A DNA stretch of 64,000 bases from Bosea sp. F3-2. GTDB lineage: Bacteria; Pseudomonadota; Alphaproteobacteria; Rhizobiales; Beijerinckiaceae. How positions within the stretch are numbered: position 1 is the first letter of the stretch; every line of letters begins with the position of its first letter. The stretch lies in the NCBI RefSeq assembly GCF_008253865.1, contig NZ_CP042331.1, forward strand, positions 558,001 through 622,000, written 5' to 3'. The translations under genes and the position numbers were made by a program. The notes below the pieces were generated by a model. That model did no database searches. It was not told the origin of the DNA and worked only from the letters and a program-made list of their open reading frames with translations. This document shows, in pieces, positions 54,506-62,754 of this stretch.

Positions 54506-54814
54506 TCAGGCGAGTTCGCTGGCGCCGATTTCGTTGAGCAGTGCAATCTGGCTGGCCAGATCTGCAGCGCTTTCCCTGCCGGCCCTCTGGAGAAGTTCAG
54601 TGAGCCGGTCCAACGCCCGAGTTGCGATTTCGGCAGAGAGCGGCTGGCCGTCATAGGCATCGGCGAAACGGCCGGCGAGATCGGCGAGCAGGCGCAGGAG
54701 CGCGGCGCGCTCGGGCTCGTCGGCGCGCAAGGCCAGCGCCCGATCCTGGAATTCGACATAGGTGCGAAGGCTGCCCTTCTGCTGCAGCAGCCAATTCAGA
54801 AGCTCTTTCATCAT
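54506..54814 (-). CDS. Small helical protein of unknown function
   Basis: A 102-residue protein predicted all-alpha, rich in Leu/Ala/Arg (LLNWLLQQKGSLRTYVEFQD, ALDRLTELLQRAGRESAADL). No signal or membrane segment. I do not recognise the family. Last gene of the PyrK-PyrD-hydrolase-PyrC-PyrE operon in the same direction, 55 bases after the aspartase-like peptide. MMKELLNW gives two adjacent Met starts. Confidence 0.6.
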   Translation of the reverse strand: MMKELLNWLLQQKGSLRTYVEFQDRALALRADEPERAALLRLLADLAGRFADAYDGQPLSAEIATRALDRLTELLQRAGRESAADLASQIALLNEIGASELA

Positions 54815-54869
54815 CTCTCCGCGAGATTGCGTCGGTGTCGGCGATAGGTCAGCAAGATGGGCCCGCAGG

Positions 54870-55091
54870 TCAGGTGCGCGGCGGGGTTGGCGGCTTGGCG
54901 CGCGAGGGGGCGGTCATGGCCTCAATGCGCAGCAGCAACGCGTCGAGTTCGGCGATGCCCCAATAGGCGCCCGCCGGCACATCAGCCTCACCGAGCAGAT
55001 CATGCTCGCGGCGGTTCGAAACCTGCGCCAGCGCAATGGTCTGCGTCGTGGCGAGCTGCGCGCCGTCCGGGCGGAGCGCAGCATCGGCCAT
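54870..55091 (-). CDS. 73-residue protein beginning like aspartate ammonia-lyase
   Basis: The segment RREHDLLGEADVPAGAYWGI is the N-terminal signature of aspartate ammonia-lyase/fumarase-superfamily enzymes (xEHDLLGExxVPxxAYWGI). The expected continuation (T-L-R-A-x-E-N-F) is absent: the frame reads AELDALLLRIEAMTAPSRAK and stops. The start at 55091 was chosen for its AAGGAAG ribosome-binding site. So this is either a degenerate aspartase left after deletion or a small protein that borrowed the segment. Its place in an operon expected to make aspartate is notable. Confidence 0.6.
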   Translation of the reverse strand: MADAALRPDGAQLATTQTIALAQVSNRREHDLLGEADVPAGAYWGIAELDALLLRIEAMTAPSRAKPPTPPRT

Positions 55092-55134
55092 GCCGGCTTC
55101 CTTTCGATCTCGCGCAATCATGTGCCTGTCCGCT

Positions 55135-55818
55135 TCAGGTCCGCGGGGCCAGGCTGGCGCGACCGCCATGACGGGTCGACCAGGCCACGGGATCGGCCAG
55201 GAAACGCTCGATCTCGGCGCGATCCTCCGGCGCAAGCCTGCCGCTGGCCTCAGCGCGCAGCACATCGCTCCAGTTCGCCAGGGCGTGGAGCGTCAGGCCC
55301 GCTTCCTGCAGCCGGGCATCAGCGCCGGGGAAGGCGTCGTGATAGAAGATCGTCAGGACATGCTGGACCTCAGCCCCAGCCGCCCGCAGGCCGCGGGCGA
55401 AATTGAGCTTGCTGCCGCCATCGGTCGTGAGATCGTCCATCAGCAGGACGCGCAGGCCCTCGACCGGTCCGCCCTCGACCTGGGCATTGCGCCCGATGCC
55501 GAGCGGGCGCTTGCGGACATAGCGCAGCTTCAGGGCCAGCCGGTCGGCGAGCCAGGCCGCGAAAGGGATCCCGGCCGTCTCGGCGCCGGCGATCGCGTCG
55601 AGACTGCCCGGCGGGAAGGCCGCGCCGGCATAGCGGGCGGCGAGATCGCTGACTGCCTGGCGCAATTGCGGATCGCCGAGCAGCAGGCGGACATCGACAT
55701 AGACGGGGCTCGCCCAGCCGGCGGCCAGGATGAAAGGCTGCTGGCGGCTGACATGGATGGCGCCGGCCCTGAACAGGAGCTCTGCGACCTCGCGGCCGGT
55801 CTCGCTTGCCGTCGTCAT
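55135..55818 (-). CDS. pyrE: Orotate phosphoribosyltransferase
   Basis: A 227-residue type I PRTase converting orotate and PRPP to orotidine 5'-phosphate. The PRPP-binding loop RVLLMDDLTTDGGSK and the catalytic-loop segment YVRKRPLGIGRNAQVEG are present. The ATG at 55818 overlaps the pyrC stop by four bases. In a catabolic operon it could channel orotate into UMP; it could equally be the cell's housekeeping pyrE. Confidence 0.92.
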   Translation of the reverse strand: MTTASETGREVAELLFRAGAIHVSRQQPFILAAGWASPVYVDVRLLLGDPQLRQAVSDLAARYAGAAFPPGSLDAIAGAETAGIPFAAWLADRLALKLRYVRKRPLGIGRNAQVEGGPVEGLRVLLMDDLTTDGGSKLNFARGLRAAGAEVQHVLTIFYHDAFPGADARLQEAGLTLHALANWSDVLRAEASGRLAPEDRAEIERFLADPVAWSTRHGGRASLAPRT

Positions 55819-56909
55819 CCCCTCACCTCTCCGAGCGCCCAGGGCAATTCCTCGCCGCCGCGGAAGACGACGACATCCTCCTCGCCGACCGCGACGACGG
55901 CTGCGACCCGGCACGGCCGCTTCTCCAGCGTGATCGTGCCCTCGTTCAGCGGCAGGCCGTAGAAGCGCGCCCCGTTCTCGGAGGCGAAGGCCTCGAAATG
56001 GGGAAGCGCGCCCTCCTCTTCGAAGACCTGGACATAGGTCTGCAAGGCGGTGGCGCCGCCGAAGACCCCGGCCGAGCAGCATTCGCCCTGCTTGGCGCTG
56101 CGCAGATGCGGGGCGGTGTCGGTGCCGATGAAGAAATTGCCGTCGCCGGAAGTGACCGCCTCGCGCAGAGCAATGCGATGGCGCTCGCGCTTGGCGACCG
56201 GCAGGCAATAGAGATGCGGCCGCAAACCGCCCTGGAAGATCGAGGTGCGGTTGATGATCAGGTGATGCGGCGTGATCGTTCCCGCCGCCCGGCCGGCATG
56301 GGCCCGCACCAGCTCGACCGTCTCGGCGGTGGTGACGTGCTCGACCACGACTTTCAGACCCTGATGCCGCTTCAGGAGCGGCAGCATCTCCTGCTCCATG
56401 AACACCGCCTCGCGGTCGAAGATGTCGACCGCCGGATCGGTCGCCTCGCCATGGACGAGGACCGGCATGCCGATCTTTTCCATCCGCTCCAGAACCGGCG
56501 CGAGCTTCAGGATATCGGTGACGCCGTGATGGGCATTGGTGGTGGCGCCCGCCGGGTAGAGCTTGGCGGCGGCCCAGACGCCCTCCTTGAAACCGTGCTC
56601 GATCTCGTCCGGCGCGGTCGTGTCGGTCAGATAGCAGGTCATCAGCGCGGTGAAATCGGAGCCGTCCGGCCGCGCCTGGAGGATGCGCTCACGGTAGGCC
56701 CTGGCGGCATCGACGCTGGTCACCGGCGGTACCAGGTTCGGCATGATGATACCGCGCCTGAACTGGGCGGCGGTGAAGGGGAACACCGCCTTTAGCATCG
56801 CGCCGTCGCGCAGATGCACGTGCCAGTCGTCCGGACGGCGGATCGTCAGCGTCGGCGCCACAGCGGCGGCCTCGCGCGGCACGGTGTCGAACAAGGCTGA
56901 AACGCTCAT
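55815..56909 (-). CDS. pyrC: Dihydroorotase, class II (homodimeric, E. coli type)
   Basis: A 364-residue amidohydrolase that interconverts dihydroorotate and N-carbamoyl-L-aspartate. Metal ligands are visible: His30 and His32 (DWHVHLRDG), the carboxylated Lys116 (AAKLYPAGATTN), and the Asp of FFIGTDTAPH. It overlaps both neighbours by four bases, so it is translationally locked between the M20 hydrolase and pyrE. Confidence 0.95.
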   Translation of the reverse strand: MSVSALFDTVPREAAAVAPTLTIRRPDDWHVHLRDGAMLKAVFPFTAAQFRRGIIMPNLVPPVTSVDAARAYRERILQARPDGSDFTALMTCYLTDTTAPDEIEHGFKEGVWAAAKLYPAGATTNAHHGVTDILKLAPVLERMEKIGMPVLVHGEATDPAVDIFDREAVFMEQEMLPLLKRHQGLKVVVEHVTTAETVELVRAHAGRAAGTITPHHLIINRTSIFQGGLRPHLYCLPVAKRERHRIALREAVTSGDGNFFIGTDTAPHLRSAKQGECCSAGVFGGATALQTYVQVFEEEGALPHFEAFASENGARFYGLPLNEGTITLEKRPCRVAAVVAVGEEDVVVFRGGEELPWALGEVRG

Positions 56910-58180
56910 CGCACGGCCTCCCTGATGGCGTCCCGCATCACCGCGATACCGGCGAGGAAATCCTCGATCTCCATCGCCTCGTGCGGATTATGCGAACCGT
57001 TCTGGTTGCGCACGAAGATCATTGCGCTGGGGATGCCGGCATTGGCGAAGACCGCCGCATCATGGCCCGCGCCGCTTGGAATGTCCTCGTCGGGCAGGCC
57101 GAGATTGCGGGCGGCGGTCTTGAGCCGCGCGATCCAGCCCGCATCCATCACGGCGGGGGCGGATTCGAGCCGGCGGTCGACGTGGAATTCCACCCCCCTC
57201 TCCTCACCGACCAGGCCGCATTCCGAGAGGAACAGGTCGTAGAAGGCTTCGAGGGTCTCGCGGCTCTGGCTACGCACTTCGAAGGAGAAGCGCACTGTGC
57301 CGGGAATGCGCGCGATGGCGTGCTCCTGCGGATCGGTGCCGAGCACGCCGGCGGTGACGACCACGTCGCGGCCGCGCTCCAGCAGCGTGCGCCAGTGCCG
57401 GTCGAGATGAGTGATCAATTCGGCGGTGGCGAAGACCGCATCGCGCCGAAGCCAGCGCGGCACCGCGCCGGAATGGCCGGCCTCGCCGAGGCATTCGACC
57501 TCGCGATGACGGATATTGCCGCGAATGCCGGTGACGATGCCAATTGGCAGATCCCGGGCGACGAGGACCGGCCCCTGCTCGATATGCAGTTCGACCCAGG
57601 CCGCGACGGCCGCGGGATCGAGCAGCGACTCGCCCTTCTCGACGCGGGCCATGTCGATGCCCACAGCGCGCATGCATTCCGCCAGGGTCTGCCCACTCGC
57701 ATGATCGCGCACCGCAAGGTCGGCGGCCGAGAGTTTCCCGAACAGGGCGCTGGAGCCCATATAGGCCTTGCCGAAACGGGCGCTCTCCTCGCCGCGCAGC
57801 CCGTAGACCTTGATCGTCCGGCGCGGGACGAAGCCCTCTTCCTTGAAGCGGGCGAGGATGGCGAGCCCGGCGATGACGCCGGCGGCGCCGTCGAAATTGC
57901 CGCCTTGCGGTACGGAATCAAGATGAGAGCCGCAGGCGAGGAAGGGCAATTCGGGCTCCCTTCCCTCCAGCGTGACGACGAGATTGGCGCCGGCGTCCCG
58001 CTCCGTCGTGAGGCCGAGTTCGCGCGCCTTCGCCTCGACCAGGTCGAGCGCCAGCGACTCGCGTTCGCTATAGGCTTCGCGGGTGATGCCGATGCCGTCG
58101 CCCGTCGCCTCGCGCAGGGTGTCGAACAGGGCCTCGGCGAGGGCGCGGTCGCCCTCGTCGCCGCTGAACACGTTGCGCAT
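56906..58180 (-). CDS. M20 family carbamoyl-amino-acid hydrolase (ureidosuccinase/HyuC/allantoate amidohydrolase type)
   Basis: A 424-residue dinuclear metallo-amidohydrolase. His87 and Asp98 (CGSHLDSVPQGGNFDG), the EE pair in YGLRGEESARFG, and HIEQGPVL are the landmarks of the HyuC/AmaB/AllC group, which removes N-carbamoyl (ureido) groups giving ammonia and carbon dioxide. Between PyrD and PyrC, N-carbamoyl-L-aspartate is its most natural substrate (ureidosuccinase). An alternative GTG at 58201 would overlap the pyrD stop and add seven residues. Confidence 0.9.
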   Translation of the reverse strand: MRNVFSGDEGDRALAEALFDTLREATGDGIGITREAYSERESLALDLVEAKARELGLTTERDAGANLVVTLEGREPELPFLACGSHLDSVPQGGNFDGAAGVIAGLAILARFKEEGFVPRRTIKVYGLRGEESARFGKAYMGSSALFGKLSAADLAVRDHASGQTLAECMRAVGIDMARVEKGESLLDPAAVAAWVELHIEQGPVLVARDLPIGIVTGIRGNIRHREVECLGEAGHSGAVPRWLRRDAVFATAELITHLDRHWRTLLERGRDVVVTAGVLGTDPQEHAIARIPGTVRFSFEVRSQSRETLEAFYDLFLSECGLVGEERGVEFHVDRRLESAPAVMDAGWIARLKTAARNLGLPDEDIPSGAGHDAAVFANAGIPSAMIFVRNQNGSHNPHEAMEIEDFLAGIAVMRDAIREAVR

Positions 58181-58197
58181 CTCGGCAGGTCGCGCGG

Positions 58198-59184
58198 TCA
58201 CGGCACCGGGTCCAGCCAAGCGAGGTCGGGCTCGTCGGTCTCCTCGATCACGACACCGCGGATCAATTCGGCGACGCGCGGAATCTCGCGGCGCCGGCAG
58301 AAGGCCTCGAGCCCGTCGATGATCGTCGTCATCGCCGCCGGCTGCAGGAAGGTCGCGGTGCCGACCTGCACGGCGCTGGCGCCGGCGAGCATGTATTCGA
58401 CCGCGTCCTCGGCGGTGGAGATGCCGCCGCAGCCGATCACCGGGATCTTCACCGCCTTGGCGCATTGGAAGACCTGGCGCAGGACGATCGGCTTGATCGC
58501 CGGGCCGGAGAGCCCGCCCATGATGTTGCCGAGGCAGGGCTTGAAGGTCTTCAGGTCGATCGCCATCGACAGGATGGTGTTGGCAACGACGACGGCGTCC
58601 GCCCCGGCCGCCTCGGCGGCGCGCGCGACCTCGGGCACGTCGCCGGTATTGGGCGTGAGCTTGACCCAGAGTGGCAGCGTCGTCGCCCTGCGCAGCTCGC
58701 GCGTCACCTTCTCGGTGGACTCGGCCCGCATCGCGAAGGCCTTGCCGTCCTCCTCGATGTTCGGACAGGAGATATTGGCCTCGATCGCGGCGATGCCGGG
58801 GACCGAGAGCTCCGCCGCGAGACTGGCGAAGCCTTCCGCCGTCGGCGCCGAGATCGAGACGACCAGCGGCGTGTCGTAGGCCGCATAGTGCGGCATGGTC
58901 TTCTCGATGAAATAGGGCACGCCCTTGGACGGAATGCCGATGGCGTTGATCAGCCCGCCCGGCCGCTCGACCACGCGCGGCAGCGGATTGCCGGCGCGCA
59001 ATTCGCGCGTGATCGTCTTGGTGACGAAGGCGCCCAGCCGGTTGAAGTCCATCACCTTCTCCAGCCCTTCGGCGAAGGTGCCGGAGGCCGGCATGACCGG
59101 ATTGCGCAGGGTGAGCCCGCCGATGCCGACGGAGAGGTCGACATCGGCCGCGGCACGCATGCCGGCATTGATCGCAGCATTCAT
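58198..59184 (-). CDS. pyrD: Dihydroorotate dehydrogenase, class 1B catalytic subunit
   Basis: A 328-residue FMN TIM-barrel protein. The active-site base Cys140 in EANISCPNIEEDG marks class 1, and the partner PyrK encoded upstream marks class 1B, the NAD-linked type that can run in both directions. There is no N-terminal membrane helix as in quinone-linked class 2, the usual alphaproteobacterial enzyme. The ATG overlaps the pyrK stop by four bases. Confidence 0.93.
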   Translation of the reverse strand: MNAAINAGMRAAADVDLSVGIGGLTLRNPVMPASGTFAEGLEKVMDFNRLGAFVTKTITRELRAGNPLPRVVERPGGLINAIGIPSKGVPYFIEKTMPHYAAYDTPLVVSISAPTAEGFASLAAELSVPGIAAIEANISCPNIEEDGKAFAMRAESTEKVTRELRRATTLPLWVKLTPNTGDVPEVARAAEAAGADAVVVANTILSMAIDLKTFKPCLGNIMGGLSGPAIKPIVLRQVFQCAKAVKIPVIGCGGISTAEDAVEYMLAGASAVQVGTATFLQPAAMTTIIDGLEAFCRRREIPRVAELIRGVVIEETDEPDLAWLDPVP

Positions 59185-60062
59185 GGCAGCGCCTCCATCA
59201 GGTCGAAGACCGGACCGTCCCAGCAGACGCGCCGGTTGACGATCTCGCCATTGACGTTGAAGTCGCGCACGCAGCAGTAGCAAAGGCCGATTCCGCAGGC
59301 CATCTGCTGCTCCATCGCGACCTGGCCGGGCAGTCCGAACTCGCGCGCCAGGCGCTGCTGCACCCGCATCAGCCGGCTCGAGCCGCAGGTGAAGAAGGCG
59401 TCGCAGCGGCCCTCGGCGATATGGCGACGCAGGATGCGCTCGACATTGGCGGGGCCGCTGGTCTGCTCGGAATCGGTGACGGCGATGACATCGGCACCGT
59501 GACGATGGAAGAGCTCGACCGAGACGAGCAGCCCGGGCCGCCTTGCGCTGAAGACCGCAGTGACCTGCGTGCCGTTGGCCTTCGCGGCCTTGGCGAGCGG
59601 GGCGAGCGTCGCCAGTCCCGCCCCGCGCCCGACGGCGACGATGTGGCGCCAATTCGGATCCAGCGTGAAGCCGACGCCAAGCGGCCCCATGATGTCGAGC
59701 CGGTCGCCGGGCCGCAGCGTGTCGAGCCCGCGCGTGCCGGCGCCGGTCACCTTGTAGAGGAACTCGACCTGGCGCCTGTCGGGATCGGCCCCGTAGAGGC
59801 TCATCGGCCGGCGCAGGAAGGGCTGCTCGCCAGCCGGCTGCGGGCAGAGCAGCTGGAAGAACTGCCCCGGCTGGGCCCTGGCGGCCTCCTCGCTGCAGTT
59901 CGCCACGAGGTGCCGGTACTCGGCATTGACCGCCTCGTTGCGGACGACCTCGGCGAGCTCCGCGACGACGCTCGCCTTCCACGGCGCGGGTGAGCAGGTG
60001 CCGCCGCCGATGGCCGCGACCGGCGGCTCGGCCATTAGAGACTGATCGCGTTGGATCGACAT
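59181..60062 (-). CDS. pyrK: Dihydroorotate dehydrogenase electron-transfer subunit
   Basis: A 293-residue FAD/2Fe-2S protein. FAD-binding RRPMSLY is at residues 84-90, an NAD-binding segment begins near HIVAVGRGAG (140-149), and the 2Fe-2S ligands are Cys256, Cys261, Cys264 and Cys280 (ACGIGLCYCC---C). It passes electrons between PyrD's FMN and NAD. Somewhat longer at the N-terminus than typical (a Met at residue 10 is an alternative start). Confidence 0.92.
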   Translation of the reverse strand: MSIQRDQSLMAEPPVAAIGGGTCSPAPWKASVVAELAEVVRNEAVNAEYRHLVANCSEEAARAQPGQFFQLLCPQPAGEQPFLRRPMSLYGADPDRRQVEFLYKVTGAGTRGLDTLRPGDRLDIMGPLGVGFTLDPNWRHIVAVGRGAGLATLAPLAKAAKANGTQVTAVFSARRPGLLVSVELFHRHGADVIAVTDSEQTSGPANVERILRRHIAEGRCDAFFTCGSSRLMRVQQRLAREFGLPGQVAMEQQMACGIGLCYCCVRDFNVNGEIVNRRVCWDGPVFDLMEALP

Positions 60063-60078
60063 GACGATGCCCTCGCGC

Positions 60079-61326
60079 TCACGCGAGCTCGGCGCCGCGC
60101 CGCTCGGGGATCAGCAGCCACATGGCGAAGATGTCGAGGACATAGAGGGTTGCGAGCAGCGCGATGGCGGTCTGGAAGCCATAGGCTGCCGCGATCGTCC
60201 CGACCACGACCGGGCCGAAGCCGCCGACGCCGCGGCCGATGTTGAACAGGACGTTCTGAGCGGTGGCGCGGGCCGCCGTCGGGAAGAGCTCGCTGATCAG
60301 TGCACCATAGCCGCCGAGCATGCCGTTGACGAAGAAGCCCATCACCGCGCCGGCGACCAGGAGCTGCATCGGGTCGGTCAGCCGGGAATAGACGATGACC
60401 ATCACGGCAGCCCCGAGCATGTAGCCGAAGAAGGCCGGGCGACGGCCGATGCGGTCGGCGATATGGCCGAAGGCGTAGATGCCGAGCGCCATGCCGGCGA
60501 TGGTCACCGCCGTCCAGACCGCCGACTGCGTCAGGGCGAAGCCGAACCGCGCCGCGAGGTAGTTCGGCAGCCAGATCATCACGCCGTAATAGCCGAAGTT
60601 CTGGACCGAGCAGAGGACGACCATGCCGAGGCTGAGCTTGGTGGTCTCCCAGTCCTTGACCAGCAGGCGCAGCGCCGATTCCTTCGGCCGATCCTTGGAG
60701 CGGGCGACGAAGACCTCCGGCTCGTGCAGCGAATGGCGGATGAAATAGGCGGCAAGCGCCGGCAGGATGCCGATGGCGAACATGCCGCGCCAGCCGATCG
60801 CCGGCAGCAGGATCGGGGTGGCGATCGCCGCGGCGAGCACGCCGACCTGCCAGCCGAGGCCGACATAGGAGGAGGCACGCGCCCGCTTCGAGGCCGGCCA
60901 GGCCTCGGCGACCAGCGCCATGCCGATGCCGAATTCGCCGCCGAGGCCGAGGCCGGCGATGGTGCGGTAGAGCAGCAGATCCCAATAGCCCTGCGCCAGT
61001 GCGCACATCCCGGTGAACACGGCGAAGAGGACGATGGTCCAGGTCAGGACGCGGACGCGGCCGATGCGGTCCGACAGCATGCCGAAACCGATGCCGCCGA
61101 GCACGGCGCCGACCAGCGTCGCCGTGACCAGCGAGGCGGCCTGGGCCTGGCTCAATTGCAGGTCGGCCGAAATCGCCCTGAGCATGAAGCCGAGGATCAG
61201 CAGGTCGAAGCCATCCATCGCATAGCCGATGGCGGCGCCCCACAGCGCCTTGCGGGCCTTGCTGTCGACCGCTGTCGGAGAGGATATGGCGATGGAGCCG
61301 CTCATGGCGGCCTGATTGTCACTCAC
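60079..61326 (-). CDS. MFS transporter, AAHS-like (candidate orotate/organic acid importer)
   Basis: A 415-residue, 12-helix major facilitator of the aromatic acid:H+ symporter type: YAMDGFDLLILGFMLRAISA in helix 1 and GMLSDRIGRVRVLTWTIVLF in the loop 2-3 motif. I chose the GTG at 61326 because AGGGGAA lies at good spacing; an ATG at 61305 is the alternative. It is the first gene of the PyrK-PyrD-M20-PyrC-PyrE operon, 16 bases before pyrK. Orotate, an aromatic carboxylate, would be a fitting substrate by context. Confidence 0.85.
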   Translation of the reverse strand: MSDNQAAMSGSIAISSPTAVDSKARKALWGAAIGYAMDGFDLLILGFMLRAISADLQLSQAQAASLVTATLVGAVLGGIGFGMLSDRIGRVRVLTWTIVLFAVFTGMCALAQGYWDLLLYRTIAGLGLGGEFGIGMALVAEAWPASKRARASSYVGLGWQVGVLAAAIATPILLPAIGWRGMFAIGILPALAAYFIRHSLHEPEVFVARSKDRPKESALRLLVKDWETTKLSLGMVVLCSVQNFGYYGVMIWLPNYLAARFGFALTQSAVWTAVTIAGMALGIYAFGHIADRIGRRPAFFGYMLGAAVMVIVYSRLTDPMQLLVAGAVMGFFVNGMLGGYGALISELFPTAARATAQNVLFNIGRGVGGFGPVVVGTIAAAYGFQTAIALLATLYVLDIFAMWLLIPERRGAELA

Positions 61327-61562
61327 GGCGAATTCCCCTGTTCTGCTTTTCTTTGCGATGCGTGCCGAAACGCCAAAGCACCAGCGCGCGCTTGCGCGCG
61401 CGGCTCCCGGCCGGCCTGATATCGTCGGAGTTTGGGCGCTCGCCCGCGTTCTCAGGACGCTTGCCGCGCCGCTTGGCAGCCAAGGCGCAGGGCTCGGCCG
61501 CGAGAAATTCGCCAAAGCGCCGGAAGGCCCGACGCAATCGCGCGATCACTCTATGTCACGCA

Positions 61563-61593
61563 ATAATCTCAATTGCAATACCAAATCTCAATT
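61563..61593 (-). promoter_or_regulatory. Promoter and operator region of the pyrK/pyrD operon
   Basis: On the minus strand, TTGAGA and GATTAT are 17 bases apart, a reasonable sigma-70 promoter. The plus strand carries AATCTCAATT twice (61565-61574 and 61584-61593), 19 bases apart and overlapping the -35 and -10. TGTCACGCAA and TTGCGACA flank them as an imperfect inverted repeat. It is the lowest-GC stretch of the 340-base gap between the XRE gene and the transporter; the remaining leader (61327-61555) is GC-rich with a GCGCGCGC hairpin near 61385 and no gene. Confidence 0.55.
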
Positions 61594-61666
61594 TTGCGAC
61601 AAGCGAAGCTAACCCCTTCCTGCGGCAGCTTTCCGGAATGGCCGGACAACCGAGACACCGAGTCCG

Positions 61667-62590
61667 TCAGACCAGTTCCGAGGACGGCTTTCGCGTCGGC
61701 GGCTGCATGATTCCCGAACGGTCGAGAACAGCGCGCAGGACCGCTCCCGCCTCGCTGCCTTTGAGGGCGCGGTGCCAGAGATCATTGGCGATCTCTTCGT
61801 AGAGGCGCACCGGCTCCTCGTCCGCGGTCAGCATGGCGATACCGGAGCGGATATTCGGCAGTTCGCCGCCTAACCGGAATGGGCTGAGCCCCAGCAGCGT
61901 CTTCTCCGCGGTGCGGAACAACTGGAAGGTGATGTTCGGCAATGTCTCCTCGATCAGGCCGATCTGCACGCCCATCGGCTCGCTCTCGATCAGGCCGATC
62001 AGGTGTTCGACCTCCACGCGTGCCGCCAGACGGCGCCGGGCCAGCTCGGCTGCCGGCAGATTGAAGCGGCCGACGACGCCCAGCTTGAGCCAGCGTTCGA
62101 TCTCGAGGACATTGACGAAGTTGACGACGCTCAATCGGCGGCGCTTGCGCGCTTTCTTGCGCTCATCGAGGATCGCGATGATCGCATCGATCTCTGCCGT
62201 GGCCTGCTCGCGTGCGATGTGGGACGGAAGCGCCTCTACCAGGGTCTGCCGCAGAGAGACGGAGTAGCTGTCCGAGGTCAGCAGGTACGACAGCGGCGGG
62301 AAATGCGCGACGACCTGGTCCGCCTGCTCCTCGATCTGGCGCATGCGTTCGAAATAGCTGACCGGGCTGGAATAATACTCCACCCCTGCCCCGAGCAGGG
62401 AGGCGACGGTCGTTTCAAGCAGCGTTGCCAGCCGCTCCAGGGTTTCGATCTTGACGACGCCTCCGCCTTCGATCCGGTAGACCGCGGCCCGGGAAATGCC
62501 GAGGCGTTCGGCCACGTCTTCAGCCTGAAGCCCCCGCCCCAAACGGTAGGCCTTCAGCCGCTCACCGATTTCATTGAACCGGATAGCCAT
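61667..62590 (-). CDS. XRE family transcriptional regulator with C-terminal sensor domain
   Basis: A 307-residue protein. The N-terminal HTH spans about residues 6-66 (LQAEDVAERLGISRAAVYRI). The remaining 240 residues (ARKRRRLSVVNFVNVLEIER; FQLFRTAEKTLLGLSPFRLG) form an unrecognised probable ligand-binding domain. The ATG at 62590 is preferred over a TTG one codon upstream. Same direction as, and upstream of, the pyrK/pyrD operon; the AATCTCA sites before both genes make it the likely regulator. Confidence 0.85.
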   Translation of the reverse strand: MAIRFNEIGERLKAYRLGRGLQAEDVAERLGISRAAVYRIEGGGVVKIETLERLATLLETTVASLLGAGVEYYSSPVSYFERMRQIEEQADQVVAHFPPLSYLLTSDSYSVSLRQTLVEALPSHIAREQATAEIDAIIAILDERKKARKRRRLSVVNFVNVLEIERWLKLGVVGRFNLPAAELARRRLAARVEVEHLIGLIESEPMGVQIGLIEETLPNITFQLFRTAEKTLLGLSPFRLGGELPNIRSGIAMLTADEEPVRLYEEIANDLWHRALKGSEAGAVLRAVLDRSGIMQPPTRKPSSELV

Positions 62591-62619
62591 CAAGCCAACC
62601 CCATGTGACGCATCATCTG

Positions 62620-62630
62620 AATCTCAGATT
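62620..62630. promoter_or_regulatory. Candidate XRE autoregulatory site
   Basis: AATCTCAGATT is a perfect 5-1-5 palindrome 30 bases upstream of the XRE start. It shares AATCTCA with the two repeats at 61565 and 61584, and ATGTGACGCA just beside it resembles ATGTCACGCA at 61553. This supports one protein binding both regions. Confidence 0.5.
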
Positions 62631-62754
62631 TTAGAAAATCTAGTCGATCTTGGACATGATGCGAAGCGTGATCGGCGGTCTTCACCTCCTGTACACAGCG
62701 CCTCCTCCATCCTGTTCCGACTTGGGAACAATTCTGGGTGTCGGGACCGTTGCC

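Noticed and set aside
61327..61562. PyrR-type attenuator or riboswitch in the leader of the pyr-type operon
   Set aside because: The leader is GC-rich with a GCGCGCGC stem but I see no terminator/antiterminator pair or PyrR-binding consensus.
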